From CAVVXX01 sp963707975 (lineage in GTDB: Bacteria > Pseudomonadota > Alphaproteobacteria > Micropepsales > Micropepsaceae): 64,000 nucleotides of DNA. Under the pieces are notes generated by a model. It ran no database searches, was not told where the DNA came from, and saw only the letters and a program-made list of their open reading frames with translations. How positions within the stretch are numbered: the stretch's first letter is position 1; every line of letters begins with the position of its first letter. Positions 35,024 through 44,516 of this stretch are shown piece by piece. Both the position numbers and the translations under genes were made by a program. The stretch covers positions 124,001 to 188,000 of the forward strand of contig OY970177.1 of the NCBI GenBank assembly GCA_963707975.1, read 5' to 3'.

Positions 35024-36856
35024 TGAAGCCGATAGCCGCCACCAACGATTTCGTTGTCAAGTTCGCCAACGTCAACGGCTCGGGCTCGGCCAGCGCCAAC
35101 GAAATGTTCGCGCGCGCAATTTTGCGCATGGGCGTGCCGGTGGCTTCGCGCAATATTTTCCCGTCGAACATCCAGGGCCTGCCCACCTGGTACGAGGTGC
35201 GCGTGTCGGGCAAGGGCTGGCTCGGGCGGCGCGGCGGCGTCGATCTGATGATCGCCATGAACCCGCAGACTTGGGACAAGGACGTGGCCAGCATCGATGT
35301 GGGCGGTTATCTGTTTTACGATTTCGACCAAGCCGATGCCCGCGTCCAAATTCCGCGACGACATCCATGTCATCGGCATGCCGCTCACCGAAATCTGCAA
35401 CAATAACTATACGGATGCGCGCCAGCGGCAATTGTTCAAGAACATCATCTACATCGGCGCGCTGGCGGCCCTCCTCGGCATCGACACCGCGGTGATCGAG
35501 AAACTGATTACCGAGCAATACGGCAAGAAGCAGCAGCTGCTCGAATCCAATATGCACGCGCTCAAGATGGGCTTCGATTATGCGAAGGAGAACCTGATGG
35601 GCGTATGCGCGCTCAAGGTTCAGAAGGCCAATGCCGTGGGCAACCGCATTTTCGTTAGCGGCAATGATGCGGCTGGGCTGGGCTGCGTCTTCGGGGGCGC
35701 CACGGTTGCCGCGTGGTATCCGATTACGCCTTCGACCTCGCTGGCCGAGGCCTTTCAGAAGTACTGCCAGAAATATCGCGTCGATCCCGAAACCAAGAAA
35801 AACAAATTCGCCATCATCCAGGCCGAAGATGAAATCTCGGCCATCGGCGCGGTGCTGGGTGCAAGCTGGAACGGCGCGCGCGCCTTCACTGCGACCGCCG
35901 GCCCCGGCATTTCGCTGATGCAGGAATTCTTTGGGCTTGCTTATTTTGCCGAAGTGCCTGCGGTGATTTTTGATGTACAGCGCGGAGGGCCTTCCACCGG
36001 CATGCCCACGCGCACGCAGCAATCGGACATTCTCCTTTGCGCTTACGCGAGCCACGGCGACACCAAGCATGTGCTGATTTGCCCCGAAGACCCGAAAGAG
36101 CTGTTCGAATTCGCGGCGCTGGCATTTGATTTGGCTGACCGGCTGCAGACTCCCATCTTCGTAATGGAAGATCTTGATATTGGCATGAACGACTGGCTGT
36201 GCGAGCCGTTCAAGTGGGACGACGCGCGGGTCTTCGATCGTGGCAAGGTTATGAGCAGGGAGGAACTGGAGGCCGGTAAAGTTTTTGGCCGTTATCTCGA
36301 CGTCGACGGCGATGCCATTCCCTATCGCACGTTGCCGGGCACGCACCCGACCAAGGGTACGTTTTTCACCCGCGGCTCATCCCACGACAAATTTGCCAAA
36401 TACACGGAAGAAGGTGCTGCCTACACCGAAGTTATGCAGCGCCTCCTGCGCAAGTTCGAAACGGCGAAAACGCTGGTGCCAAAGCCGGTGAAGCGCGCGG
36501 CGAAGGAGGCCACGCGCTTTGGCGCGATTTATTTCGGCTCGACTGCGCCCGCGATGTACGAGGCGCTGGCCGTGCTGGAAGCCGCCGGGCTGCACCTCGA
36601 CACGCTCAGGCTACGCGCCTTCCCATTTGCAGAAGAGGTGATTGAATTCGTCAACGCGCACGACCAGGTCTTCGTGGTCGAGCAGAACCGCGACGCGCAG
36701 ATGCGATCGCTCCTCGTCAACGAATGCGCAATAGACCCTGCGCGCTTCATTTCGATTTTGCACTTTGATGGCACACCCATCACCGCGCGTTTCATCACGG
36801 GGGCCATCGCCGAGCGCATGAACATCAAACCCAAGACCAAGGAAGCGGCCGAATGA
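35023..36856 (+). pseudogene. korA: 2-oxoacid:ferredoxin oxidoreductase alpha subunit (fused gamma-alpha), one frameshift
   Basis: The ATG at 35023 overlaps the korC stop. The first 105 residues are the gamma domain (VKFANVNGSGSASANEMFA, WYEVRVSGKGW). The frame then shifts by one base near 35330-35345, where YDFD should continue into KPMPASKFRDDIHVIGMPLTEICN. The rest of gamma and the whole alpha domain follow in the second frame, with the TPP-enzyme signature WYPITPSTSLAEAFQKY and TATAGPGISLMQEF. Reconstructed length is about 611 residues, normal for the fused subunit. The lesion is a single base in an otherwise clean operon, so sequence error is likely. Confidence 0.87.
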
Positions 36857-37908
36857 CCTATATTTCCAAGCCGAAGCTGCGCCATCCTGGCCTGCCCACC
36901 AATGCGCTGGGTTTCACGCACCGCGATTATGAAGGCTCGATCTCTACGCTCTGCGCGGGCTGCGGCCACGATTCCATCAGTTCGGCCCTGATCCAGGCCT
37001 GCTTCGAAATGAATATCCAGCCTCACCGCGTGGCAAAGTTGTCGGGCATCGGCTGCTCGTCGAAGACGCCGGATTATCTGCTCGGCAACAGTCACGGTTT
37101 CAACAGCGTGCATGGCCGCATGCCAAGCGTGCTGACGGGCGCCAACCTCGCCAACCGCGATCTGATTTATCTGGGCGTGTCGGGCGACGGCGATTCCGCC
37201 TCCATCGGGCTTGGCCAGTTCGTGCATTGCGTGCGCAGGGCCGTGAACATGGTCTACATCACCGAAAACAACGGCGTGTACGGCCTCACCAAGGGCCAGT
37301 TCTCGGCCACCGCCGACAAGGGCTCGACCAGCAAATGGGGCGGCACCAACCGCGATTCCCCGATCGATCTGGTGAGCCTGGCGCTTCTCATCGGCGCCAC
37401 TTACGTCGCGCGCAGCTTTTCGGGCGACAAGACGCAACTGGTGCCGCTCATCAAGGGCGCCATCGCGCACCAGGGCCCGGCTTTCATCGATGTCATCAGC
37501 CCGTGCGTCGCTTTCAACAATCACGCGGGCTCGACCAAGGCTTACGATTACGTGCGCGAGCACAACGAGGTGGTGAATAGTCTCGACTTCATGAGCCCAC
37601 GTGAACCGATCAAGGCCGAATACGCGGCCGGAACCGTGGAAGAGGTCACCATGCATGATGGCTCGGTAATAAGGCTCGCCAAACTGCACGCCGATTACGA
37701 CCCGCATGACCGCATTGCGGCGGCGAATTACCTGCATGAGCACGCGGCCAAGGGCGAAATCGTCACCGGGCTGATTTTCATTGAGGAAGGCGCGAGCGAT
37801 TTGCACGCCAACCTGAACACGGTGGCAACGCCGCTGAACAAACTGGGCGAGAAGGAATTATGCCCGGGTGCCAACGCCCTAGATGCCTTCAACGACCAGC
37901 ACCGCTGA
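36853..37908 (+). CDS. korB: 2-oxoacid:ferredoxin oxidoreductase beta subunit
   Basis: The 351-residue subunit binds thiamine pyrophosphate and completes the enzyme. It shows the early Cys motif CAGCGHDSISSALIQA, a second in GIGCSSKTPDY and the TPP motif GDGDSASIGLGQF...ITENNGVYGLT (G-D-G through the NN element). The start ATG overlaps the korA stop (ATGA), so korC, korA and korB form one coupled unit. The enzyme oxidatively decarboxylates a 2-oxoacid to its acyl-CoA with low-potential electrons; 2-oxoglutarate is the best guess. Confidence 0.9.
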   Translation: MTYISKPKLRHPGLPTNALGFTHRDYEGSISTLCAGCGHDSISSALIQACFEMNIQPHRVAKLSGIGCSSKTPDYLLGNSHGFNSVHGRMPSVLTGANLANRDLIYLGVSGDGDSASIGLGQFVHCVRRAVNMVYITENNGVYGLTKGQFSATADKGSTSKWGGTNRDSPIDLVSLALLIGATYVARSFSGDKTQLVPLIKGAIAHQGPAFIDVISPCVAFNNHAGSTKAYDYVREHNEVVNSLDFMSPREPIKAEYAAGTVEEVTMHDGSVIRLAKLHADYDPHDRIAAANYLHEHAAKGEIVTGLIFIEEGASDLHANLNTVATPLNKLGEKELCPGANALDAFNDQHR

Positions 37909-37980
37909 AGCACACGCAGCACGCCCTTGATATTTGCAAATCCAGTCCCCATCTGGCTGTTGCAACGTTAAGGATCAACA

Positions 37981-38931
37981 ATGTCTGCCCGGACCATCAA
38001 GAAAATCGTCGAAGCCAAGCCCACCATGGAAGGGGCCGGCGTCAAGCTCCGCCGTGCCTTTGGTTTTGGTGAAACCGACGCCTACGACCCCTTCCTGCTG
38101 CTGGACGATTTCCGCAACGACAATCCTGAGGATTATCTCAAAGGTTTCCCCTGGCATCCGCATCGGGGCATCGAAACTATTACCTATGTGCTGGCGGGCT
38201 CCGTCGAGCACGGCGACAGTTTGGGCAACCGTGGCGCCATGGGTGCCGGCGACGTGCAATGGATGACGGCGGGTTCCGGCATCATGCACCAGGAAATGCC
38301 GAAGGGCGATGCGCAGGGGCGCATGCACGGCTTCCAGTTGTGGGCCAATTTACCCTCTTCGCTGAAAATGACGCGGCCGCGCTATCAGGACATCAAGGCC
38401 GCGCAAATTCCAGAAGTCATCGACGACGACGGCACGCGCGTGCGCGTGGTGGTGGGCGATTTCTGGGGCAAGAAGGGGCCGGTGGAAGGCGTTGCCGCCG
38501 ATCCCATTTATCTCGACGTTTATGTGCCGCCCGGAAAGCGCAAGACGCTTCCCGTCGATATAGAACGCAATGCCTTTGCCTATGTGTTCGAAGGTTCGGG
38601 CTCGTTCCGTTCGGCGTCGCAGCCATTTGGCGTACTCACCGAAAAAAGCACCGACCACACCGGCCTCGTGCGTGACATTACAGGCAACCGCTCGCTGGTG
38701 CTTTTCGACAGCGGCGATGAAGTGACCGTGCAGGCGGGCGAGCAAGGCATTCGTTTCCTGCTGGTGTCCGGTAAGCCAATTCGTGAGCCGGTGGCGTGGT
38801 ACGGCCCCATCGTGATGAACACGGAAGGGGAATTGCGCCAGGCCGTGCACGAACTGCAAAGCGGAACGTTCATCAAGGAAAAAGGACGGACTGCCGCCGA
38901 CGCTGCTCAGTCCTTCGCGCGTTCGACGTAG
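37981..38931 (+). CDS. Pirin family bicupin protein
   Basis: The 316-residue protein is a two-domain cupin. The N-terminal cupin keeps the metal-binding set of pirins: HPHRGIETITYVL, then H in VEHGD and the MHQEMP segment with His and Glu. The second cupin is weaker. Bacterial pirins have been tied to quercetinase activity and to redox-linked regulation, but most are unassigned. The ATG at 37981 follows 72 bp after korB. The last 25 bp overlap the 3' end of efp on the other strand. Confidence 0.88.
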   Translation: MSARTIKKIVEAKPTMEGAGVKLRRAFGFGETDAYDPFLLLDDFRNDNPEDYLKGFPWHPHRGIETITYVLAGSVEHGDSLGNRGAMGAGDVQWMTAGSGIMHQEMPKGDAQGRMHGFQLWANLPSSLKMTRPRYQDIKAAQIPEVIDDDGTRVRVVVGDFWGKKGPVEGVAADPIYLDVYVPPGKRKTLPVDIERNAFAYVFEGSGSFRSASQPFGVLTEKSTDHTGLVRDITGNRSLVLFDSGDEVTVQAGEQGIRFLLVSGKPIREPVAWYGPIVMNTEGELRQAVHELQSGTFIKEKGRTAADAAQSFARST

Positions 38932-39476
38932 GAACCGTCTTCCGTCAGCACCACGATGCGGGTGCCGGGCACAATGTGCGTCGGCACCATGGTGCGAACG
39001 CCGTTGGCCAGCAGCGCGGGCTTGAAAGAGCCGGACGCCGTCTGGCCCTTCACCACCGGCTCGGTCTCCACTACTTCGACGGTCGCACGCGGCGGCAATT
39101 CGACCGCGATGGGGATATCGTTGTACATGCTGATGGAAACTTCCATGTTCTCGCCGAGATAGGCGGCCGCCTCGCCCATCACTTCCTTATCCACGGTGAC
39201 CTGATGGAAGCTCTTGGGGTCCATGAAGACGAAGTGGTCGCCGTCCTGGTACAGGTAATTATGGGCGCGGCTGTCGATGAAGGCCTTTTCCAGCTGGTCG
39301 GTGGTCTTGAAGCGCTCGTTCACCTTGACGCCGTCCGAGATGCGGCGCATTTCCAGCTGCGTCACAGGCGTACCCTTGCCGGGATGAATGTTCTCGGCCT
39401 TGATGACGACGTAGAGCTTGCCGTCCTTCTCGATGACATTGCCCTTGCGGACATTGATGGCGAACACCGCGACCAC
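38907..39476 (-). CDS. efp: Translation elongation factor P
   Basis: EF-P relieves ribosome stalling at polyproline stretches. The 189-residue protein has the three beta-barrel domains. The modified loop is NIHPGKGTPV, with the target lysine present; the C-terminal signature is PALLANGVRTMVPTHIVPG. The start is a GTG (39474-39476 or possibly 39465-39467). It is divergent from epmA, the ligase that modifies that lysine, with only about 75 bp between them, which suggests a shared control region. Confidence 0.94.
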   Translation of the reverse strand: MVAVFAINVRKGNVIEKDGKLYVVIKAENIHPGKGTPVTQLEMRRISDGVKVNERFKTTDQLEKAFIDSRAHNYLYQDGDHFVFMDPKSFHQVTVDKEVMGEAAAYLGENMEVSISMYNDIPIAVELPPRATVEVVETEPVVKGQTASGSFKPALLANGVRTMVPTHIVPGTRIVVLTEDGSYVERAKD

Positions 39477-39550
39477 GCGTGACCTCTTGTGCTTTGACTG
39501 GCGCGGTCATAGCAGGCGCGCGCGCGCGGGCCAAGACGGCGGAGTTGCGC

Positions 39551-40606
39551 GTGCCCTCTGAGCAATCGCCCTGGTGGAACGCGCGGCACCATGCCGACCG
39601 GCGGCCTTTGCTGCTCGCGCGCGGGCGCATGCTGGTGGCCATTCGCGGCTATTTCGCCGAACGCGATTTCGTTGAGGTGGAATGCGGCGCGTTGCAGGTC
39701 TCGCCCGGAAACGAGGCGCACCTGCATGCCTTTACGACCGAATGGAAGGCGCCGGGAGCCGAAGCGCAGCGGCTTTACCTGCACACCTCGCCGGAATTCG
39801 CCTGTAAGAAATTGTTGGCGGCGGGCGAGAAGCGCATTTTCGATGTGTCACGCGTCTATCGCAACTGTGAGCGAGGCGCGTTACATGCGCCCGAATTCAC
39901 CATGCTAGAATGGTATCGCGCGAACGAGCCTTATGATGCGGTGATCGCCGATTGCCTGGCGTTGCTTAAATTGGCGGCAGCGGCGGCAAAAAGCGATGTG
40001 CTGAGATTTCGCAGCTTCACTTGCGACCCGCATGCGATGGCAAACCGCTTCGGCATTGCGGACGCCTTCGACGAATATGCAGAGATCAATCTCCTTGCGA
40101 CATTAGGCAAGAATGGCAATGGCGATGTCGCCAAGTTTGCGGACGCGGCAAAAAAAGCAGGGATTAAAATCGGCGCAGACAATTCCTGGCCGGACATATT
40201 CAGCCGCGTGCTGGTCGAACGCATCGAGCCGCATTTGGGGATAGAGCGTCCCACTATTCTCGATCGCTATCCGCGCGGGGAGGCGGCGCTGGCGCGCGCC
40301 TGCCCTGACGACCCGCGCTTGGCCGAGCGCTTCGAGATTTATGCCTGCGGGGTGGAACTCGCCAACGGCTTTGGCGAGCTGACTGACCCAGAGGAACAGC
40401 GCAAGCGCTTCGAAGCCGAGATGGACGAAAAACAGCGTGTCTATGGCGAGCGCTATCCCGTCGACGAAGATTTTCTGGCGGCGCTGGCGCACATGCCACA
40501 GGCAAGCGGTGTAGCACTTGGTTTCGACAGATTGCTCATGCTGGCGACCGGCGCGCGCCGTATAGATGATGTACTATGGACACCGGCTCCGGGGGGGGTG
40601 ACATGA
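39551..40606 (+). CDS. epmA: EF-P--(R)-beta-lysine ligase EpmA
   Basis: EpmA is a truncated lysyl-tRNA-synthetase-like enzyme that joins beta-lysine to EF-P. Class II synthetase motifs are visible: motif 2 as FDVSRVYRNCERG followed by HAPEFTMLEWYRA, and motif 3 as GVALGFDRLLML. There is no anticodon-binding domain, as expected. The GTG at 39551 with GGAG just upstream is preferred, since homologues begin near PWWNARHHADRR; a longer reading from 39479 would nearly touch the efp start. The lysine aminomutase epmB, often adjacent, is not in this window. The stop overlaps the OPT gene start. Confidence 0.9.
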   Translation: MPSEQSPWWNARHHADRRPLLLARGRMLVAIRGYFAERDFVEVECGALQVSPGNEAHLHAFTTEWKAPGAEAQRLYLHTSPEFACKKLLAAGEKRIFDVSRVYRNCERGALHAPEFTMLEWYRANEPYDAVIADCLALLKLAAAAAKSDVLRFRSFTCDPHAMANRFGIADAFDEYAEINLLATLGKNGNGDVAKFADAAKKAGIKIGADNSWPDIFSRVLVERIEPHLGIERPTILDRYPRGEAALARACPDDPRLAERFEIYACGVELANGFGELTDPEEQRKRFEAEMDEKQRVYGERYPVDEDFLAALAHMPQASGVALGFDRLLMLATGARRIDDVLWTPAPGGVT

Positions 40607-42579
40607 AGGCGACGAAAACGGCATCGCGCATGACGCGGCCGCTGGAACTTACTGTCCGCTCGGTGCTGCTGGGCGCCGCCATCACCGTGGTCTTCACGGC
40701 AGCCAATGTTTATCTCGGCCTCAAGGTCGGCCTGACCTTCGCCTCCACCATTCCGGCGGCCGTGATCTCGATGGCGGTGTTGAGCGCATTCAAGGATTCT
40801 TCGATTCTTGAAAACAACATCGTCCAGACGGTGGCCTCGGCCGCTGGCACGCTTTCCTCGATCATTTTCGTGCTGCCCGGCCTCGTCATTATCGGTTGGT
40901 GGACGGGGTTTCCGTTCTGGACATCGTTTGCCATCTGCGCGGCGGGTGGCGTGCTGGGTGTCACCTTCACCATTCCGCTAAGGCGCGCGCTCGTCACCAC
41001 AAGCCCACTGCCCTACCCCGAAGGCGTCGCCGCGGCCGAAGTGCTGAAGGTGGGCGCCGAAGCGCGTGCCGAGCTGGGCGGAAAGTCCTCGCCCGAAACG
41101 CGCGAGGGGCTGATTGCCGTCGTTCTCGGCACCTTCGCCTCGGCAGGGTTGGCCGCGCTTGCGGCCACGCAGCTTGCCGCTGCCGCGATCGACAAGTATT
41201 TCCGTTTCGGCGCGAGCGTTTCGGGTTATGGCGGGCAATTTTCGCTGGCGCTGCTGGGCGTCGGACATCTGGTGGGGCTTGCCACTGGTCTAGCAATGCT
41301 GCTCGGCCTCGTCATCGCCTGGGGCGTGGCGGTGCCCATTCTGTCCGCCATGCACCCCGATGCCTCGCTCACGATCGCCGATCTCGCCAACCAGATCTGG
41401 CAAGGCAAGGTGCGATTCATCGGCGCGGGCGCCATTGCGCTTGCAGCGATCTGGACTTTGGGCAGCCTCGCACGGCCCGTCATTCAAGGGCTGATCAGCA
41501 CGCTTGCTGTGTCTCGCGCCAAAAAGACGGCCACCGGTGACGAGCGCGACCTCGATCTCTCGCCCCCCTGGGTCATCGGTCTCAGCCTTATCTGCCTTGC
41601 CATAGCAGGCTGGCTGGTGTGGGATTTCGCACAGGCCGCTGGGCTTAACGCATTCACGCTCACTATCGCGGCCGTCATCGCCATACTGGTGCTGGGATTT
41701 CTGGTCGCCGCCATTTGCGGCTACATGGCGGGGCTGATCGGCTCTTCCAACAGCCCGATTTCCGGTGTGGGAATTCTCGCCGTCGTCAGCGGCGCCCTGG
41801 TGTTCATGGCAGTAGCAGCACCGACGCCAGCACAGGCGCACGCGCTGACCGCTTTCACCTTGTTCGCGACGGCAATCGTGTTTTCCGCCGCCACCATCGC
41901 CAATGGCAACCTTCAGGACCTAAAGACGGGGCAACTGGTGGGTGCGGCGCCATGGCGGCAGGAGGTGGCGCTGGTGCTGGGCGTGTTCGCGGGCGCCATC
42001 GTTATTCCGCCGGTGATGGATTTGCTTGCGCATGCCTATGGCTTTGCCGGCGCGCCGCACACGGCGACCATTACAGCCCATCCGTTGCCTGCGCCGCAGG
42101 CGGGACTGATTTCGGCGCTCGCGCGTGGGGTCATCGAGCACAAACTCGACTGGGGCCTGATCGGCATCGGCGCCGTGCTTGGCGCCTTCATTATCGCGCT
42201 CGACGAGGGTCTTGCCTCGCTGAAGCTGTTGCGCTTGCCGCCGCTTGCCGTCGGAATCGGAATTTATCTGCCTATGGATACGGTGACGCCCGTCGTGCTG
42301 GGTGCGATCATTGGCTGGCTGTTTGACCGTTACGCGGACAAGACGCGCATTCCCGAGCGGTTGCGCCGGCTGGGCGTGCTGGTGGCATCGGGACTGATTG
42401 TCGGCGAAAGCCTGTTCGGCGTGGCCCTGGCGGGATTGATCGTCGGCTTCAACCGCGATGCGCCGCTCGCTGTCGTGGCAGCCGATTGGCCTTATGCGCT
42501 GCCGGTTGGCGCGATCACGTTTGGCGCTTTGATCGTGCTGCTTTATGGCTGGATGATCGCGCGGCGAAAAAGCGCCTAA
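40603..42579 (+). CDS. OPT family oligopeptide transporter
   Basis: The 658-residue membrane protein has some fifteen hydrophobic segments and the OPT family blocks: TVVFTAANVYLGLKVGLTF near the N-terminus, GLIGSSNSPISGVGI in the middle and VGIYLPMDT-like LAVGIGIYLPMDTVTPV toward the end. OPT proteins import peptides or metal chelates. The ATG at 40603 overlaps the epmA TGA; eight consecutive Gs just precede it and may act as, or obscure, the ribosome binding site. The stop is convergent with the GST gene, overlapping by 4 bp. Confidence 0.9.
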   Translation: MKATKTASRMTRPLELTVRSVLLGAAITVVFTAANVYLGLKVGLTFASTIPAAVISMAVLSAFKDSSILENNIVQTVASAAGTLSSIIFVLPGLVIIGWWTGFPFWTSFAICAAGGVLGVTFTIPLRRALVTTSPLPYPEGVAAAEVLKVGAEARAELGGKSSPETREGLIAVVLGTFASAGLAALAATQLAAAAIDKYFRFGASVSGYGGQFSLALLGVGHLVGLATGLAMLLGLVIAWGVAVPILSAMHPDASLTIADLANQIWQGKVRFIGAGAIALAAIWTLGSLARPVIQGLISTLAVSRAKKTATGDERDLDLSPPWVIGLSLICLAIAGWLVWDFAQAAGLNAFTLTIAAVIAILVLGFLVAAICGYMAGLIGSSNSPISGVGILAVVSGALVFMAVAAPTPAQAHALTAFTLFATAIVFSAATIANGNLQDLKTGQLVGAAPWRQEVALVLGVFAGAIVIPPVMDLLAHAYGFAGAPHTATITAHPLPAPQAGLISALARGVIEHKLDWGLIGIGAVLGAFIIALDEGLASLKLLRLPPLAVGIGIYLPMDTVTPVVLGAIIGWLFDRYADKTRIPERLRRLGVLVASGLIVGESLFGVALAGLIVGFNRDAPLAVVAADWPYALPVGAITFGALIVLLYGWMIARRKSA

Positions 42580-43187
42580 CTCGCCGGCGGTTTTGTCGCC
42601 ATCATCGAAGGCCGTTGCGAGAATTTTTCGTAGAACGCGGCCAGATGTGGCCGTGTTTTGCGCCAATTTTCGTCGGCGAAACGAAAATCGACGTAACCGA
42701 GCGCGCAAGCCGTGGCTATTGGCCCGATGGTGAGCGTCTTCTCCAAGCCTGCGGCTTCGCGTTCGAAAGCGTCGAGCGCCTGACGGAATTTGACGAATTG
42801 GCCCTCGATCCATTCCGGCCATTGCTTTTCGGCAGGGCGCAGCACGCGCTCGTAGCGGATGAGAACAGCCGCATCGAGCAGGCCATCGGCAAGCGCCTGC
42901 TGGCGCAGCGCTGTCCAGCGCGCGCGGCCATCGGGCGGAAACAGTTTCGCGCCGTTCAGCATATCCAGATATTCGGCGATGACACGACTGTCATAGAGCA
43001 CGGCCCCGTCTTCAAGCGTAAGGCTGGGAATCTTATTGAGGGGATTTTCGCGCCCCACCTCCTTGTTAGGATCGACCGGGCTGGTGTTGGCATTGAGCAG
43101 TTCGATACGGTTGGCGAGCCCACGCTCATGGGCGACGACAAGCACCTTGCGGGCGAAGGGGGAAGTCTGGCTATAGCGGAGCTTCAT
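42576..43187 (-). CDS. Glutathione S-transferase family protein
   Basis: The 203-residue protein has a thioredoxin-like N-terminal domain (MKLRYSQTSPFARKVLVVAHERGL, with Ser in the S-P-F-A-R position typical of bacterial GSTs), the cis-proline segment NPLNKIPSLTLEDG and DSRVIAEYLD for glutathione binding. An all-helical C-terminal domain follows. Its substrate is unknown. It is divergent from the Mla-type permease gene across 110 bp. Confidence 0.9.
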   Translation of the reverse strand: MKLRYSQTSPFARKVLVVAHERGLANRIELLNANTSPVDPNKEVGRENPLNKIPSLTLEDGAVLYDSRVIAEYLDMLNGAKLFPPDGRARWTALRQQALADGLLDAAVLIRYERVLRPAEKQWPEWIEGQFVKFRQALDAFEREAAGLEKTLTIGPIATACALGYVDFRFADENWRKTRPHLAAFYEKFSQRPSMMATKPPAS

Positions 43188-43297
43188 TATCCAACGTCCC
43201 TTGTGGGGCCGACCTGCCCGCGGGCGTCACGAAAACCATCAAAATAGCCCTGTTTCGGCTCTGTTCCAGTTTTTTTGGCCCTCCGCCCACGGACATT

Positions 43298-44515
43298 GTG
43301 GCAGAAACCGCAGACCTTCCATATAAAGACCAGCCTCAGACAGGACTAGCGCCAACGGGGGCCAGACTGGGCAAATTGAAACATGCGCCGCCGCGCGCCT
43401 GGTTCCGTGCCGAACGGAAAGGCCGGGTTCTGCGCCTGATACTGGAAGGCGAGTGGATCACCACACAAGCCGCACAGCTCGACGCGGCGCTGCGTGGGCT
43501 TTCGACCGAGAACACGCCGGAGATCGAAATCGACGCGAGCGCGCTCAAGCACCTCGACAGTGCCGGCGCCTGGCTGTTGCTGCGCACTAAGCGGCGCATC
43601 GAAGAACACGGCCAGCGCGTGACCCAGCTAGTCATCCCGCCTGCCTACAGGCCTTTGTTCGATACGATGCACGAAGAACACAACGCCCCGCCGGTGGTGA
43701 TCCCGCATCGCCACACGCTCAGGCACTTTGTCGAACGCGTCGGCCACGGTTTCATTCACGCCTTGCAGCAGGGCTACCAGATGCTCGCCTATCTCGGCCA
43801 TGTCACCATCGAGATTCTCGAAACCATCGGGCCGCAAAAGCAGCTGCGCTGGCCCGCCTTTATCCACCAGATCGAGGAGACCGGCATCACGGCTATGCCC
43901 ATCGTCGGGCTGCTGTCTTTTCTTATCGGCGTCGTACTGGCCTATCAGGGCGCCGACCAGCTGAGGCGATTCGGCGCGGAAATTCTCACCATCGATCTGG
44001 TAGCCGTCGCGGTCCTGCGCGAGATGGGCGGTTTGATGACAGCCATCATCGTGGCGGGCCGCTCCGGCTCGGCTTTCACCGCGCAGATCGGCACCATGCG
44101 AGTCAACGAAGAAGTCGACGCAATGGAAACGATCGGCCTCAACACGGTAGATGTGCTGGTGCTGCCGCGCATCGTGGGGCTTGTCATCGTGCTGCCCTTG
44201 CTCACCTTTTACGCCAATCTCATGGGCATCCTCGGCGGCGCGATGATGTGCTATTTCGATCTCGGCATCACCTTTCCGGTGTTTCTGCGCGAGCTGCAGT
44301 CCGCAGTCACCGTGTGGACGTTCTGGCTTGGCATTATCAAGGCGCCCGTATTCGCTTTCATCATCGCGCTGGTGGGCTGCTTCGAAGGGCTGAAGGTCGA
44401 GGGCAATGCCGCCAGCGTCGGCAGGCTCACGACGCGGTCGGTGGTCGAGTCGATCTTTCTTGTTATCGTCCTCGACGCCGGTTTCTCCATCATGTTCTCC
44501 ATCCTGGGGATTTGA
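43298..44515 (+). CDS. mlaE: MlaE-type ABC transporter permease with N-terminal STAS domain
   Basis: The 405-residue protein has two parts. Residues 35-130 form a STAS-like domain (IEIDASALKHLDSAGAWLLLR), which in single-gene fusions replaces MlaB. The rest is the MlaE permease with five or six transmembrane helices and the signature TAIIVAGRSGSAFTAQIGTMRVNEEVDAM, containing the E-x-D-A coupling element. Mla systems move phospholipids between the two membranes. The start is GTG (43298). It begins a four-gene operon with the ATPase, MCE protein and lipoprotein. Confidence 0.92.
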   Translation: MAETADLPYKDQPQTGLAPTGARLGKLKHAPPRAWFRAERKGRVLRLILEGEWITTQAAQLDAALRGLSTENTPEIEIDASALKHLDSAGAWLLLRTKRRIEEHGQRVTQLVIPPAYRPLFDTMHEEHNAPPVVIPHRHTLRHFVERVGHGFIHALQQGYQMLAYLGHVTIEILETIGPQKQLRWPAFIHQIEETGITAMPIVGLLSFLIGVVLAYQGADQLRRFGAEILTIDLVAVAVLREMGGLMTAIIVAGRSGSAFTAQIGTMRVNEEVDAMETIGLNTVDVLVLPRIVGLVIVLPLLTFYANLMGILGGAMMCYFDLGITFPVFLRELQSAVTVWTFWLGIIKAPVFAFIIALVGCFEGLKVEGNAASVGRLTTRSVVESIFLVIVLDAGFSIMFSILGI

Positions 44516-44516
44516 G

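Noticed and set aside
35320..35350. Programmed frameshift in korA
   Set aside because: No slippery heptamer or downstream pseudoknot is visible, and fused gamma-alpha subunits are normally read without recoding.
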